Below, one piece after another: positions 46,304-58,499 of a DNA stretch of 64,000 bases. The DNA is from Cymbidium sinense (taxonomy: Eukaryota > Streptophyta > Magnoliopsida > Asparagales > Orchidaceae). Made by a program: the position numbers and the translations under genes. The DNA lies in contig CM038214.1 in NCBI GenBank assembly GCA_021442155.1, forward strand, positions 316,355,001 through 316,419,000, written 5' to 3'. The number at the start of each line of letters is the position of its first letter. The stretch's first letter is position 1. Under the pieces are notes generated by a model. It had not been told where the DNA came from, did not search any database, and was given only the letters and a program-made list of their open reading frames with translations.

Positions 46304-46709
46304 AATAACAACAAATTGATTCAACATTTCTTCTTTTGATTTCATCAACCAAGTAACACACCAAGTTTTCTAAGACACAAGCTACAACATAGATAAAAAA
46401 TGAGCATGCATAGTAAAATAAAACCTAAGTAACTAGATGTCTCTAGAAAGACATAGTGCTAGATCGATTGGCCATTCTTCAATTTCTCCACCCATTAGAA
46501 CCACCTTGGCCTCTCGGCGCAGGATCCACCATCATATCGGATTTCTTCCTCCGCTATCGTGGCAAGAACTCCATCGCCTCCCACCTCCATAACCACCAGC
46601 TTCACCACCTCCATATCCACCGACCTCTAGATCACCCACCACCACTACGATAACTTTTCCTTTACCAGATCTGGAGCATGGTGCTGATGTTTGCCATCAT
46701 GCCCATTCT
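46304..46709 (-). pseudogene. GR-RBP retropseudogene fragment, copy 6
   Basis: About 70 bp shorter than copy 4 because of several internal deletions, but with the same ends (AGAATGGGCATGATGGCAAAC start on the - strand; 3' UTR and T-run end) and the conserved GGATCCACCATCATATC on the + strand near 46523. The + strand open frame at 46456-46653 is an antisense shadow. Confidence 0.82.
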
Positions 46710-47104
46710 GGTTTGTTTAGTTTATTTGGTTTTAGAGTTTAGGTTTATTTTTAAATTTATTTACTAGTTAGTGGGGTTTAGGGTTTAGGGTTTATGATTT
46801 AGGGTTGGATTTATGCTTTGGTAGGGTAGGGTTTTGTATGGTTAGGGTTTTAGTGGGGATTTTTTTGGTTTTAAATTATAAGTTTTTAGTTTATTTTTAG
46901 GTTTAAGTTTATTTTTGTTGAGTTTTATCATTTTTTTTATATATTTAGGTTTATTAGGATTATGGCTTAAAGTTTAGGGTTTAGGGTTTAGATTTTGGGT
47001 GGTTTAGATTTATTTATTTATAGAGTTTTTGGGTTTTAGGGTTTAGGTTGTGGTTTGTGGGTTTAGGTTTTAGGTTTAGTTTTAGGTTTTAAGTTAGGGT
47101 TTAG

Positions 47105-47106
<2 letters not shown>
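46710..47106 (+). repeat. Telomere-derived array, interrupted by the LINE
   Basis: Partial unit with a boundary landmark near 46870 (TTTTAAATTATAAG), then canonical TTTAGGG up to the LINE poly(A) junction at 47106/47107. It continues at 55485 on the far side of the insertion. Confidence 0.88.

Positions 47107-47135
<29 letters not shown>
47107..47135 (-). repeat. Poly(A) tail of the LINE
   Basis: 29 consecutive T on the + strand, directly joined to TTTAGGG on the left and the LINE 3' end on the right. Its uninterrupted state suggests this insertion is younger than the other decayed elements, although homopolymer length in assemblies is unreliable. Confidence 0.95.
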
Positions 47136-49940
47136 GAGAAACCCCATGTAGGGGCATTTTATTGCCACAAAAAAGAGGGTTACAAGGTCCTTAATAGGGG
47201 TAAACTCTAGAACCATACTCAAAGAGCTACAATCCTAAGGAGTAAATCCCCATCTAAGTACATCCAAGAGCAAAAGAAAGCATAAAAAACAATCAAAAGA
47301 TACAAGATGATTAACATAATAAGCTAAAGTAAGAATAAAGCCAATGCTCGAGGATGTGGGAATGCATGATAACTGGAGCAGAAAAAAGAAGGAGATAGAA
47401 TCACCTGTAAAGTTATAATAAGAGGGAGATTAGAACAGTTAAGGTAATACAGACAAAAAATTAGAAGAAAATAATATAATATGAGTATGTTAGTAAGGAA
47501 TTGTGATAGAGAAGGCTCAGGCTCAATCACACCATACAAGTGAGTATGAGCATCCAAACTTCGAGGGGTTACATCACATGAGCTACCACCAATAGGGAGT
47601 GAGATCATCAGCCATCATAGCCAACAAACTGGAGAAGGGAGCACCTAGTTGTTGATATTCTTGAGAGCTTTATTACCTACAAACCTAAGCAAAATCATAT
47701 CTAGAGTATATAGAAAACAAGAGCGAAAAGGATGGAGTCTCATTCAAGAAAAGTATCATCAATATAGACATCTTGACATGAGAATACATAAACATAAGAA
47801 TGTGAGCCATCTTAGTAATCTCATCAATAGCCATATCCAAGAAAGAAAGCAATCCAAAGATATAATCCCGCCACAAGAAAATTGCAGAGGAGATAACTTG
47901 TCAAATCGCTAATCAAGTCAATGAGCCTATAATTAACACCATCCCAATCATATGATATATAAATGAAACTTTCGGGTAGAAATAAACCGTGAAACAAGCC
48001 CTTATTAATATCCTGAGAAAAACAATAGTAAAGGAAGACAAAGATAGCTCAACACGGAATGGACTCAACCAACTAGAATGAGCACCCAAGAAAGTAGTTA
48101 GCAAATGCCCAATAAAAGATTCGTGGTCACAGATAATCCAAATCAACAATCAACCAAAACAAGACAAAGAAAAGGCGAACATCCAAGACATGAAGAGACT
48201 AAATTGTCCATAATACCACTCTTTTAGAATAGACATTGCATAAGACTGCACCAACCTATCAGAAATGAGGTAGGAATAAGGACAATGTGTAATGCGATCA
48301 AACAGATAAATGCACGCATTCAAAAGCCAACCACCAATACCAAACAAATAATGCAACATTTGAACCCGCCATTCAAAGAATCAACAAGTGGATTGAAATG
48401 GGTCTCAACATTAGATTCCAAAATAGCAACAAGCAAGATAAAGAACATCCAAAACAGAAAAGATAGCAAATTGGCCATAAAACTCTCAATTAGAGTAGAC
48501 ATGGTAAGAATAGATAACCAAATAATTAAAGCATAAAAATAGTTATCTTGAAGGCAGAACTAAAAGTCACCAAAACCATCACCATCAGTAAAGAATGTCA
48601 AAATAGCAGCATGAGACCAAATTCTACAACCAACAAAGATGGAGCCTTGAGGTGTCAAGATAAACAAACAAGAAATCTCCAATACAAGAGACAACCAAAA
48701 AATAAAACCAGCTAGATAACACAATAGCACACTAAAAGGGATACTATAGGTGTTAAGACAAGAGGAGACAACTAATCAAATAAACCAAATCCACAAACAT
48801 CCAAAGTTTTAAAACAAGTAACATCGGACTATAGTTCTCAAACAAAAATGACACTCCAATCCAAGAAGGTAACAGATAACCCAATAGATGCAGTGATTAT
48901 AATATAAACAATGATCAGAATATGATTCACACCACCCCAAATGAGCAAAGAATAGCCAAAATAATGGCAATAAAAGTCACTCCCATCAGAGCAACTAATG
49001 CAACATTGTAAGCCACTAGAATATAAAATAAGAAGATGATTCCAAGTCGAGACATCATTACCAAGCAGAAATTTTAAGACAATAAAGGTCCAAAACCGTA
49101 CTTGCTAAGACAAGAGTGTGCAAGATGGCAAAAAATAGGTGAGGAAAATCGGGAGAAGCAGTGAGAAAAATCCAGCAAGAACCCAAAGGGATTAAAAACA
49201 AATCAACAAACAAATCAACAAACAACCATGGTAAAGAAACCTCCAAAACCCAAAAAGTAATTAAACCCAATCCATTCTGGTACAATGATTTCAGACCAAA
49301 ATAATCATTAAAGAGGCCTATTACAATTTCTTCCCTTGCAGAAAGTCGAGGTTAGGCATATTATAAGCAAGGAACCGTATACAAAAAAGTCCGAAGCCCA
49401 AACCAACCAAAATCCTTTTCAAAGATAAGTGTTGAAACCTTTATGAATTAGGCCTTTAAGGAGGAAAGAGTCCCAAGGAATGTAAGCATCACCAAAGAAA
49501 TACTATAATCATCAAAATAAAATTGCAACCAAAGATAATGCACACTAATGGCTAAGCAACATAGAGAAAAACCGGTTAAAGAAGTTAGTACTAAAATCTA
49601 AGCCCATCAAAATAGATAACTTCCTCCAAAGAATGGTTAATTCTCTCGTTTAGAAATGAATGTATCAATGAAATTAAAGTCCCAAGTGGGATTGCTTATA
49701 AAACCAAGAACAAAGTAACACAAGGCTCAACTGGTTCCAATTCAAGAGATTGATGTGCATATAGTTCAACATCGCCCCATAATATTGTAAATGCCAAAAA
49801 CAAAAATCTTCCAACTAAAGGAGAAGGGGTAAAGGCAGCAAGTCATGGCAAAGAGCACAAGACAAAGAATGATATCTATGAGGAGTATCCATAAAGAACA
49901 CAAGGAAACAGAAACCAAAAAAGGGAGGAAGAGGAGAATT
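47136..49940 (-). other. LINE 3' UTR, about 2.8 kb
   Basis: Lies between the end of RNase H and the poly(A) tail. T-rich on the - strand, giving several hydrophobic open frames of 60-94 residues (for example 47324-47608, 47913-48149, 48150-48359, 49058-49285). None has a start context, conserved motif or codon pattern that supports a protein. Its 3' part is shared with the copy at 14951-16107. Confidence 0.7.
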
Positions 49941-52900
49941 AGACTGAGGTAAGGAAGCCCGTAATTGTCCAAGTTAACCGCACCACAAGTATTTGGGTAA
50001 TGTAAATTGATCAAAGAAGATGATAGTTTAATCGCACTCAGGTAAGGTAATCAAGACAAAGTTACCTTCATGCCAAACATGAGTGATGGTAAAATTGAGA
50101 GAGAAGAGCCCTAGTTTTCTTGAGGAGGTAGTACAAACAAGCATTGCTCATATTGGTAGAAGTCAAAAGGTCAATCAGTAGAAGAGCATCCACCTCTATC
50201 CAAATATTGAGCCAGCCATTTTGAAGACAAATTTCAAGAGCTTTGTGGACTGCCATAAGCTCAGTATAAGGGACAGTGTTGGAAATAAGGGGATAAGCAA
50301 ATGCACATAGGACTATACCCTTAGAATCCCTAAAAATGCCTCCACAACTGAGCCATTATGAGAGACAGAGCCATCAGTATTAATTTTAATAATATGATCA
50401 AGAGGTTTTTTCCAAAAAACCATTCTATCATTTCGATAGTAAGGCTGGTCTGGAAGGTTGAGGCCCAGTTTATTGGCTACAGATTTACAACCTTTAAAAT
50501 GTTTGTGATGAATTAAATTGGCTTTAAACAAGTCACAAATTTTGTTTTTAGTTCTAGCAATAATCCTCATGTGATTCATATGAATCCCATGATGTTTAGC
50601 TTCATTTCGGTCCATCCATATGAACCAAATAAGAGTAATGGCAATTATTTTAATATGACCTTTAATTGCATTGTCAAAGTAACTTCAAGAAGTTGATATA
50701 AAGTAAAAGAACAATTAAAATTGAGTGTTGAATAGATCGTCATACCAAATCCAAATTTTAGAGGCAATAGCCCCATTAACAAAAAACATGGTTAACATTC
50801 TCAATATGAGAACAACATTGACATTTAGAGGGTAAATAAAACCCTTTACCCCACAACAAAGAGTCAACAGAATAAAGTTTTTTAGGATATAGTTAACAAA
50901 GAGTAAGAAGAGGGGATATTGTTATTCCAAATTTTGGAGAACACAATAGAAGAATGAGTGTCTTTAGTGTGAAGCCACACATTTTAAGGTTGAAATCCCC
51001 ATTATGAGATAGCTTAAAGATAATCTAATCATGATTGTTAGGAGTGATAGGAATATTAGTAATCATATTTAAGAAAGTGGAAGGAATAGAATCAGTAATC
51101 TTACTAGTGTTCCACTTGTGGTTTTGCCAGAATGAGTTAACTCTAATAGCCGAAGTGGAGTGAGTGTAGAGTAAGTCATCAATGGATCCACAACCACTCC
51201 AGTTGTCTTGCCAAAAGAAGGAATTGCCAGAGTTTATGCCCCAAAAAATTAAGGATTCTGCATCCCATTTGACAGAACAAAGTCTTCTCCACAGGAGAAT
51301 CACCCGATTTAAAGGGACAAATGAGAGGATGTTTACCCGCAATATTTAGAAGTCATGAAATTCCCAAAGACTATTTTTGCTCCTAAAATTCCACCAAAGT
51401 TTGGAGAAGGCATTGATAACTTCTTTGATGGATTTACATCCTGCACCTCCCTCTTCAAGAGTACCACAACTTTTAGACCAAGATGACCGGCATTCTTTAG
51501 AGGAGGTATTGGTTCCCCAGAAAAATTTGTTTAAGAGACGCTCAATTCTATTGATGGTAGAGTTGGTAGGCACAATGGTTTGAAGAAGGTATATAAGCAT
51601 GGAATTTAGAGTGCTCTTGATCAAGGTAAGCCCACCACAAAGAGAGTAAATGAAATTCCCAAACCAAATTTTGTTAGAAATTTTCTGAATTAGATCATCA
51701 AAAGGTGTGATCTTTTTGGCCTTTAAAAGGAGCCCCAAGGTAATTAAGAGGAGTTGATTTTGCTTAAAATTAGTAATCGATATTTGGTTAAGTCTATTAG
51801 AGGAATCTTAGTTGAAGGAATAAAACGCATTTTCATCATTAAGAAAAGACCACTAATTTTACCAAAATCATTTAGAGGTTCTTAATGGTTTTAACATGTT
51901 GAAGGGAGCCGCTGAAGATAATGAAATCATCTCGCAAAGCTAAGATGAGAAATAGGAAAACCTCCATGAGTTTTAAAAGACATATTAGGATTATTATAAA
52001 AAAGATCGTTAAGGCTCCTTGATAGGTATTTAATAGCGATGATAAAAAGAGAAGGTGATAGTGGGTCACCTTGCCTCAAACCATGGCTAGAAGGAAAGAA
52101 ACCTATGGACTCATCATTCATGATAACCAAAACCGACATTCGTGATACACCTTTTATAATCCGGATAAAACTATCAAAAAACCAAACAAATTCGATTTGA
52201 AAGAGAAAATCCCATGAGAGATTGTCAAAGGCTTTAACGATGTCCGCTTTGAATAAGATGTTGCCTCCTCTAGAAGGGACATCAATGTCATGAACCAGCT
52301 CTTGAGTAAGAAGAATATAATCCAATATTGCTCTATGTTTAACAAAACCAGTTTGATTTGGGGAGATGATTTTAGGAAGCAAAGGGCTAAGCCTATTATT
52401 TATTAATTTAGCAATGAGTTTTTGAAAAAAGATGCAAAGACTAATCGGTCTAAAATCGCCCCAAGATTCGTGGATTGTTAGTTTTGGAAATAAGGACAAT
52501 AGAAGTGCTTGAAAAGTATTTGGGAATAGGATTGCCATCAAAGAAATCAATAACAGCATCAACTAAGTCAGTTTTAATAAATGTCCAACAATGCTGAAAG
52601 AAGTGGATCAGATGCCGCCGTACAAAGAATGAGTCGTGTTCATGTTCTTAAGAGTATTACTAATCTCCTTCGAAGGACACATAGTGAGTAAATGATTATC
52701 CTCACTATATTAATCATAGAAGGGATAAGATGGGTGTTTGATAAAGTTCCCAAAGAACGGATTAGAATTTAATAAAGTTTAGAAATGATGTATGACGAAT
52801 CCTTAATATCATTGTTATCGCTTATCCATTCACCATTAGAGTTCTTAATTTTCTTAATCGAAGTTTAAGGCTTTTCCATTTATTACAAATGGCATGAAAA

Positions 52901-53990
52901 TGCCCGGTGTTTCGTCACCATCGCCAATATATTTTCTGCTTTTTGATGCCAATAGGTTTCTTCCATGTTTTGATAATTAACCAAGTTATTCTTGGCAATG
53001 TTCAACTCCTCAAGTTTCTCGGGATCGCTTGAGAGCCTCTCTTCAAGAGAACAAACCTCTTGTTCCATAGCTTTAAGATTTGTGAAAAGGTTTTAAAAAT
53101 GTGTTTGTTCCACCAATTGAGATTTTGTTTAAGTCTTTGAGCTTAAGCCAAAGACTAGTCATACCTTTAAAGAATTATCTGGAAAATAGGGCCATCCAAT
53201 TAGTGAGAGCGACATTGGTGAAGTCACTATGTTGGGTCCACATATTTTGAAATGAAAGGAGAGGGAGTAGACGGGTTGGGGGATTTTTGAAGGAAATCAA
53301 AAGAGGAGCATGGTCGGTGCTCAAATGCTCAACAATGGTAGTAGGCCATTATTGATCCAAAGAGAATTAAAGAGGATTCTATCAAGACGCCAAAGTCTAG
53401 AGTTGTGCCAATGGAAGTTAGACCCAAGTGAAACCAATGTCGATCGATTGCAATCAAGGATCATATTTGAGAAGTCCTCCATGGAATGAAGGTTAGAGAA
53501 CATCCTCCCTCTTTTCTAGATTATGATAGAAATCACCTCCAACCAACCGGGGAAGGTTAGTCGAGTTAGTGAAGGTGCGTAAGTGATTCCAAAGGATGTT
53601 CCTACCAGCTCTATTATAAGAAGCATAGATAAAAGAGGCAAAAGCTGATAAGTCACCTAAGGAGATTTTGACATTAACTAATTGATCAAGATCATCAATG
53701 ATGGTAATGGTGATGGAGTTGTGCCAAAACCACCAAATTTTATTATTAAGATTGAAGAAGAAATTATGAAAACCAAGGGATCTAGCGACAAAAGCAATCT
53801 TAGAAGAATTAATGAAAGGTTCAATAAGAACAAGTAACTTGATATTATGAACACGACAAAGACTCCTAACACGACAGGAAGAAGAGTCCCACAACCTGAT
53901 ATTCCAAATAAGAAAATTAATCATAAGGGGACAACCAAAAGGAAAAGGAAAAAAGAAAGGAAAGAGAGGAGAGAAATGATGACACATTAC
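49941..53990 (-). pseudogene. LINE ORF2 remnant: endonuclease, RT, zf-RVT, RNase H
   Basis: Endonuclease, about 53990-53230: LIWNIR, LLVLIEPF, LVGGDF and LSTDHAPLLISF blocks; the Asn expected after GGDF reads Tyr. RT, about 52560-51350: FRPISLC, LLPKIISPNQTGFVKHRAI, LFKADIVKAFDNLSWDF and HGLRQGDPLSPSLF; at the catalytic site the frame breaks inside FADD (an extra base at about 51931-51936 gives FAR then RDDFIIFS). The zf-RVT region at 51340-50650 shows WRRLCSVKWDAESLIFWGI and FFWQDNW. RNase H, 50430-49990: KINTDGS, YTELMAVHKALEI and WIEVDALLLIDLL supply the D, E and D residues. The protein would nick DNA and copy the element RNA by target-primed reverse transcription. The many stops rule out activity. 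Confidence 0.88.
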
Positions 53991-55381
53991 TTGTGTGGGT
54001 GAAAGAAGAGCAGTGGTTCTAGTGAAGTTATTATTAGAAAATTTTGCTTTAGGGTTTTTGTTTTAACAATTTGAAAGGGTCTATCAATCCAAATTATCTC
54101 CATCGAAAGGGATTGATTTTGGGTTCAATAGTAGAAGAATCTATCAATGTTTTAGAAGAGGGATTTCACCTTCTTCCAGACGGATAGAGTGAGATTGGGT
54201 TCAATTGATTATCACTCAAAGGGAAATAGATGGGGAAGTTACACCATTCGTAATACAAATATCTTTCTCAATAGTTCTCAAGCCATCATCATTGTTTTGG
54301 TCCATTATATGATTCCCATTCAAATTGTTTAATTGGGTGTCCAATATAAGGCTACCTTCAGATTTTCAATAGGATTTAAATGAAGCAAAGAGCTATCATG
54401 GGAAACCGACATTATTACGGTGAGGTTAGGTAAATTTCCATTGGTATCGCCACACCCCTCAATGGCTATTTTAGTACCAAGGTCGAGTGTTTTCCACGAG
54501 ACAGATGTAGAGGTGTAGGGAGGAGAGGTTCTTTTGAGTATCTTTAGGCACATATGCTAGAGTATTGGTTTTCCGCCCATTAATGGTATTCATATTCGGT
54601 AAATTTTTTTTGAGATTAGGATGAAGCACAAAGCATTCTCGAGTGATCGTGTCGTGAATCTTGCAAAGGAGTGCAAAAGACAGAAAATTTTGAAATCAAC
54701 TTTTGACTATATCCAAATTTTTCAGAGCCAATCCAAACCTCTTTGGGATATTTTTTTGTGATGTCAACAGAATAATGACAGATGGCCTAGATCTAGTGGT
54801 ATTTGGTCTATTTGGAGAGGCCTACCAAAAGGCCAACAAGAAACAAAACTTGATGAGTGACATAATGTATTCGCATGTTAGGAAAAGCAAGCCAAAGAGG
54901 GATGGGAGATTCTCTTGACATCAAAGAGGGACGACCATTTCAATAAATTTCGTGACACAATAATGCACAAAGTAAGAACGACGAGCAAAAACCCGTGAAT
55001 AATCTAAATCATTTGAGAGTTGAATAAGAAGGATGGATCGACATAGAAAGTACCATAATTTTAAACTATGAAAGAAAGAGAATATTATCAAGGTCGAAAG
55101 GCCTAAGGGAGAATTTACCCACCAAAGTGAACTCAAAGGGCTTAGCAAGTTTCTCAACATCCTGATTTGAACACATTACTACCGACAATCCATGATAAGA
55201 TGTCAAAATGAGATTAACCATATTTGCTAGGGATCTTACCAGACAAAGCATCTTTGAATGATTTAACAAGTGATTAGTGTGCAATCTAATCCAAAGAGTC
55301 TGAGAGCAAGTCGATGCAGCCAAGAGGCGAGGATTCGCAGAGACCGTGAGCCTCCGCCATTGCTCTAATCCAAGGATCCAT
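53991..55381 (-). pseudogene. LINE ORF1 (gag-like, DUF4283) remnant
   Basis: The likely start ATG is at about 55381 on the - strand (MDPWIRAMAEAHGL). The nucleic-acid-binding domain is recognisable at 55160-54921: FTLVGKFSLRPFDLDN upstream, then LLIQLSNDLDYSRVFARRSYFVHYC. A ECFVLHPN remnant near 54620 marks where a zinc knuckle region would be expected. Stops and frameshifts are frequent. In live plant LINEs this protein packages the element RNA. The spacer to ORF2 is not clear because of decay. Confidence 0.78.
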
Positions 55382-55484
55382 AATGGGACAGTGGCCAGAG
55401 AGAAGTGAGAGAAACGTAATGAGAACGCCAATCCACCCAGGGGAATGCAAAATTGCGAGAGGGAGCAAATGTAGGGGAGAGTAT

Positions 55485-58100
55485 GGTTTAGGGTTTAGGT
55501 TTAGGTTTAGGATTTATTTAGTTTGTGGTTTGTTTTAGGTTTATTTGGTTTAGGTTTTTTTTAAATTTGTTTTTATTTTTTTTTTATTTTTAGGGTTTAG
55601 GGTTTAGGGTTTAGGTTTTTATTTAGTTTTCATTTTATTTTATTTTATGTTTATTCTATTTTTATTTTTTGTTTTACTTTTATTTTAGTTAAGTTTTTTT
55701 TTATTTTTTTAATTTAGTTTAGGTTTTTAATTATTTTAATTTTAGTTTAGTTTTATTTTATTTTATTTTATCTTGGTAGGTTTAGGTTTTAGGTTTAGTT
55801 TAGGTTATTTTATTTTATTTTATTTTATTATTTATTTGGTTTAAGGTTTATTTATTTATTTAATTTTAGAATTAGTTTATTGGGTCATGGTTTTTATTTG
55901 CTGATTTTAGGTAGGTAGGTTTTAGGGTTTTTTAGTTTAGAGTTTATGATTTTGGTAGGGTCAGTTTGGGTTAGGGTTTGGGAGTGATTTATTTTTAATT
56001 TTTATTTTTAAGGTTTAGTGGTTTAGTTTAGGTTTGCTCAAGTTTTACTAGGGTTTAGGGTTTTTTTTTATTTTTTCTTTCTTGGGTTATAGTTTTTTGT
56101 TATGGTTTTATTATTTTCATTAGTTTTATTAGTGTTTTAATTAGTTTTAGTTTTGTTATTATTTTTATTTCATTTTGTTGGGGTTTAGTGGCTTTTATTA
56201 GTTTAGTTTTAGTTTTAATAGGGTTTAGGGTTTAGGGTTTTTTCTATAGGGTTTACAGTAGTTTAAGATTTTATGTTTAGAGTTTAGGGTTTTTTTAAAT
56301 TACAAACCCAGTAGGTTTATGTTTATATTATATTTTATATTTTATTTAGGATTATTTTATTTATTTTATTTTATTTTTTAATTTATTTATTTTAGTTTAG
56401 GTTTTTATTATTTTAGTTTAGGTTTAGGTTTATGTTTATTTTTAGTTTATATTTTATTTTCTTTAGGTTTAGTCTTATTTTTTATTATTAGGTTTAGGGT
56501 TTAGGTTTTATTTAGGTCTAGGTTTAGGTTAATATTTTATTTTTTTAGGTTTAGGTTTTAGGTATTTATTTTAGGTTTATTTTTAGGTTTTATTTTTTAT
56601 TTTAGGTTTAGGTTTATCTTTAGTTTATTTTATTTTATTTAGTTTAGGGTTTAGGTTTAATTTTTATAGAGTTTATTATATTTTAGTTTTAGTTTAGGTT
56701 TATTTTATTTTGTTTATTTTAGGTTTAGGCTTTTTTTTAGTTTAGGGTTTTTTATTTTATTTATTTTAGGTTTATTTTTTAGGTTTAGGTTTTAATTTAG
56801 TTTTATTTTATTTTATTTTTTAGGTTTATTTTTTATTTATGTTTATGTTCATTTTATTTTGGTTTCTTATTTTAGGTTTATTTTATTTTTTAGCTTAGTT
56901 TAGGTTTTATTTATATTTAGTTTTTTATTTTATTTTATTTTTAGGTTTATGTTTTGGTTTTAGTTTAGGTTTTTATTTTATTTTATTTTTATTTTATTTT
57001 ATTTAGGTTTAGGCTCTGATTTTTGGTTTTTGGTTTATTAGTTTTGTTTGGGGTTTAGGTTTAGGGTTTTGGGTTTTAGGGTCTTAAAGTTTAGTTTGTT
57101 TAGGTTTTTTTGGGTTTAATGTTAGTTTAGGTTTAGAGTTTAGGTATTTTTAAAATTAAGTAACTTAGGTTTATATTTATTTAGTTTATTTTTTTATTTA
57201 TTTTTTTATTATTTTGTTTTTTTATTTAGGTTTATTTTTATTTTTATTTAGTTTATTTATTTTATTTTATAGTTTTTATTTTTAGTTTATTTTATTTAGT
57301 TTAGGTTTATTTTAATTTAGTTTTTTTTAATCTTTTAGGTTTAGGTTTTATTTTTATTTTAGTTTAGGTTTGGTTTTTTATTTTATTTTGAGGTTTAGGT
57401 TTTAACTTTTATTTTATTATTTTTAAGTTTTATTTTTAATTTTAAGTTTAGGTTTATTTTTTAATTTATTTGTTTTATTTAGTTTGTTTAGTTTATGTTT
57501 AGGTTTTATATATTTTATTTTAGTTTATTTTAGTTTAGGTTTTGGTTTACTTTATTTTATTTTAGGTTTAGGTGATTGTTTATTTTAGTTTTTTTTTTAT
57601 TTTATTTTTTAGGTTTTTGTTTCATTTAGTTTTATTTTATTTTAGTTTTGGTATTTTAATTTTATTTTAAGTTTAGTTTATTTATTTAGGTTTTATTTTT
57701 TATTTTAGTTTAGGTTTAATTATTTTATTTTAGTTTAATTTTATTTTAAATTTTTTTTTAGGTTTAAATTTAGGTTTATTTTATGTTTTTTATTTTATTA
57801 TTTTATTTTATTTTGTTTAGGTTTTTTTTATTTATTTAGGTTTTAGTTTAGGTTTTTAGCTTTTTTAGGGTTTAGATTTAGGTTATTTTAGAGTTTTTTT
57901 AGGTTTCCATTTAGGGTTTAGGAAAATTGGCATTTAGGGTTTAGTTTTGAGTTTAGGTTTATGGTTTATATAGTGCTTTAGGTTTATGGTTTTGGTTAGG
58001 GTTTAGGGTTTAGTTTTTTATTTTAGGGTTTAGGTTTAGTTTTAGGTTTAGTGGAACTTTAGTTTTGGGTTTAGGGTTTTTGGTTTTTTTATTTTTTTTT
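55485..58100 (+). repeat. Telomere-derived satellite array, block 9
   Basis: Boundary landmarks near 56295 (AAATTACAAACCCAGTAGG) and 57150 (AAAATTAAGTAACTTAGG) are 855 bp apart. Canonical TTTAGGG at 55485-55610 continues the target repeat of the LINE insertion. Ends in the T-run before GR-RBP copy 7. No genes. Confidence 0.9.
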
Positions 58101-58499
58101 AATAGAGAACAAATTCAGATTCAACATTACTTCTTTTTGGTTTCATCAACCAAGTAATACACCAAATTTTCTAAGACATAAGTGATGACATAAATAAAAA
58201 TGGCAGCATATAAAACCAAAACCCTGATAACTAGAACCATCGCTATAAGGACATAGTTCCATAAGGAAATCGATGACCATTCTTCAATTTCTAGTTTATC
58301 AACCACCCCAACCTTTTAGAGGATCCACCATCATATTACCTCTTTTACCACCACGGAACGCCCATCGTGCCTCCATCACCACTGGTCACCACCACCTCCA
58401 TATCCACCGACCTCTAGATTCCCCACCATCAGGATATTTTGATTTTCTCCATTATCTACATATGTTGATGGCCTGCTCGCCATCAAGGTTCTCCATTCT
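58101..58499 (-). pseudogene. GR-RBP retropseudogene fragment, copy 7
   Basis: The shortest copy (about 400 bp), with deletions in the glycine-rich tail but the same two ends: AGAATGGAGAACCTTGATGG start on the - strand and the 3' UTR joined to a long T-run (58084-58100). GGATCCACCATCATATT on the + strand marks GYDGGS. The 82-residue + strand frame is an antisense shadow. Confidence 0.82.

Larger units (their letters stand above)
47107..55484 (-). mobile_element. Near full-length, dead L1-type LINE
   Basis: An 8.4-kb non-LTR retrotransposon on the - strand, inserted into TTTAGGG repeats on both sides. Reading 5' to 3' (55484 to 47107): short leader, ORF1 with a DUF4283-like RNA-binding domain, ORF2 with apurinic-type endonuclease, reverse transcriptase, zf-RVT and RNase H domains, a long T-rich 3' UTR, and a poly(A) tail. 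RNase H downstream of RT is typical of many plant L1-clade LINEs. Stops and frameshifts are present in every domain. Target-site duplications cannot be told apart from the repeat itself (GGTTTAGGG on both sides). Confidence 0.9.

Noticed and set aside
47324..49285. Hydrophobic open frames on the - strand after the LINE RNase H
   Set aside because: Same reason: T-rich 3' UTR, no start context or motif, and overlapping frames open on both strands.
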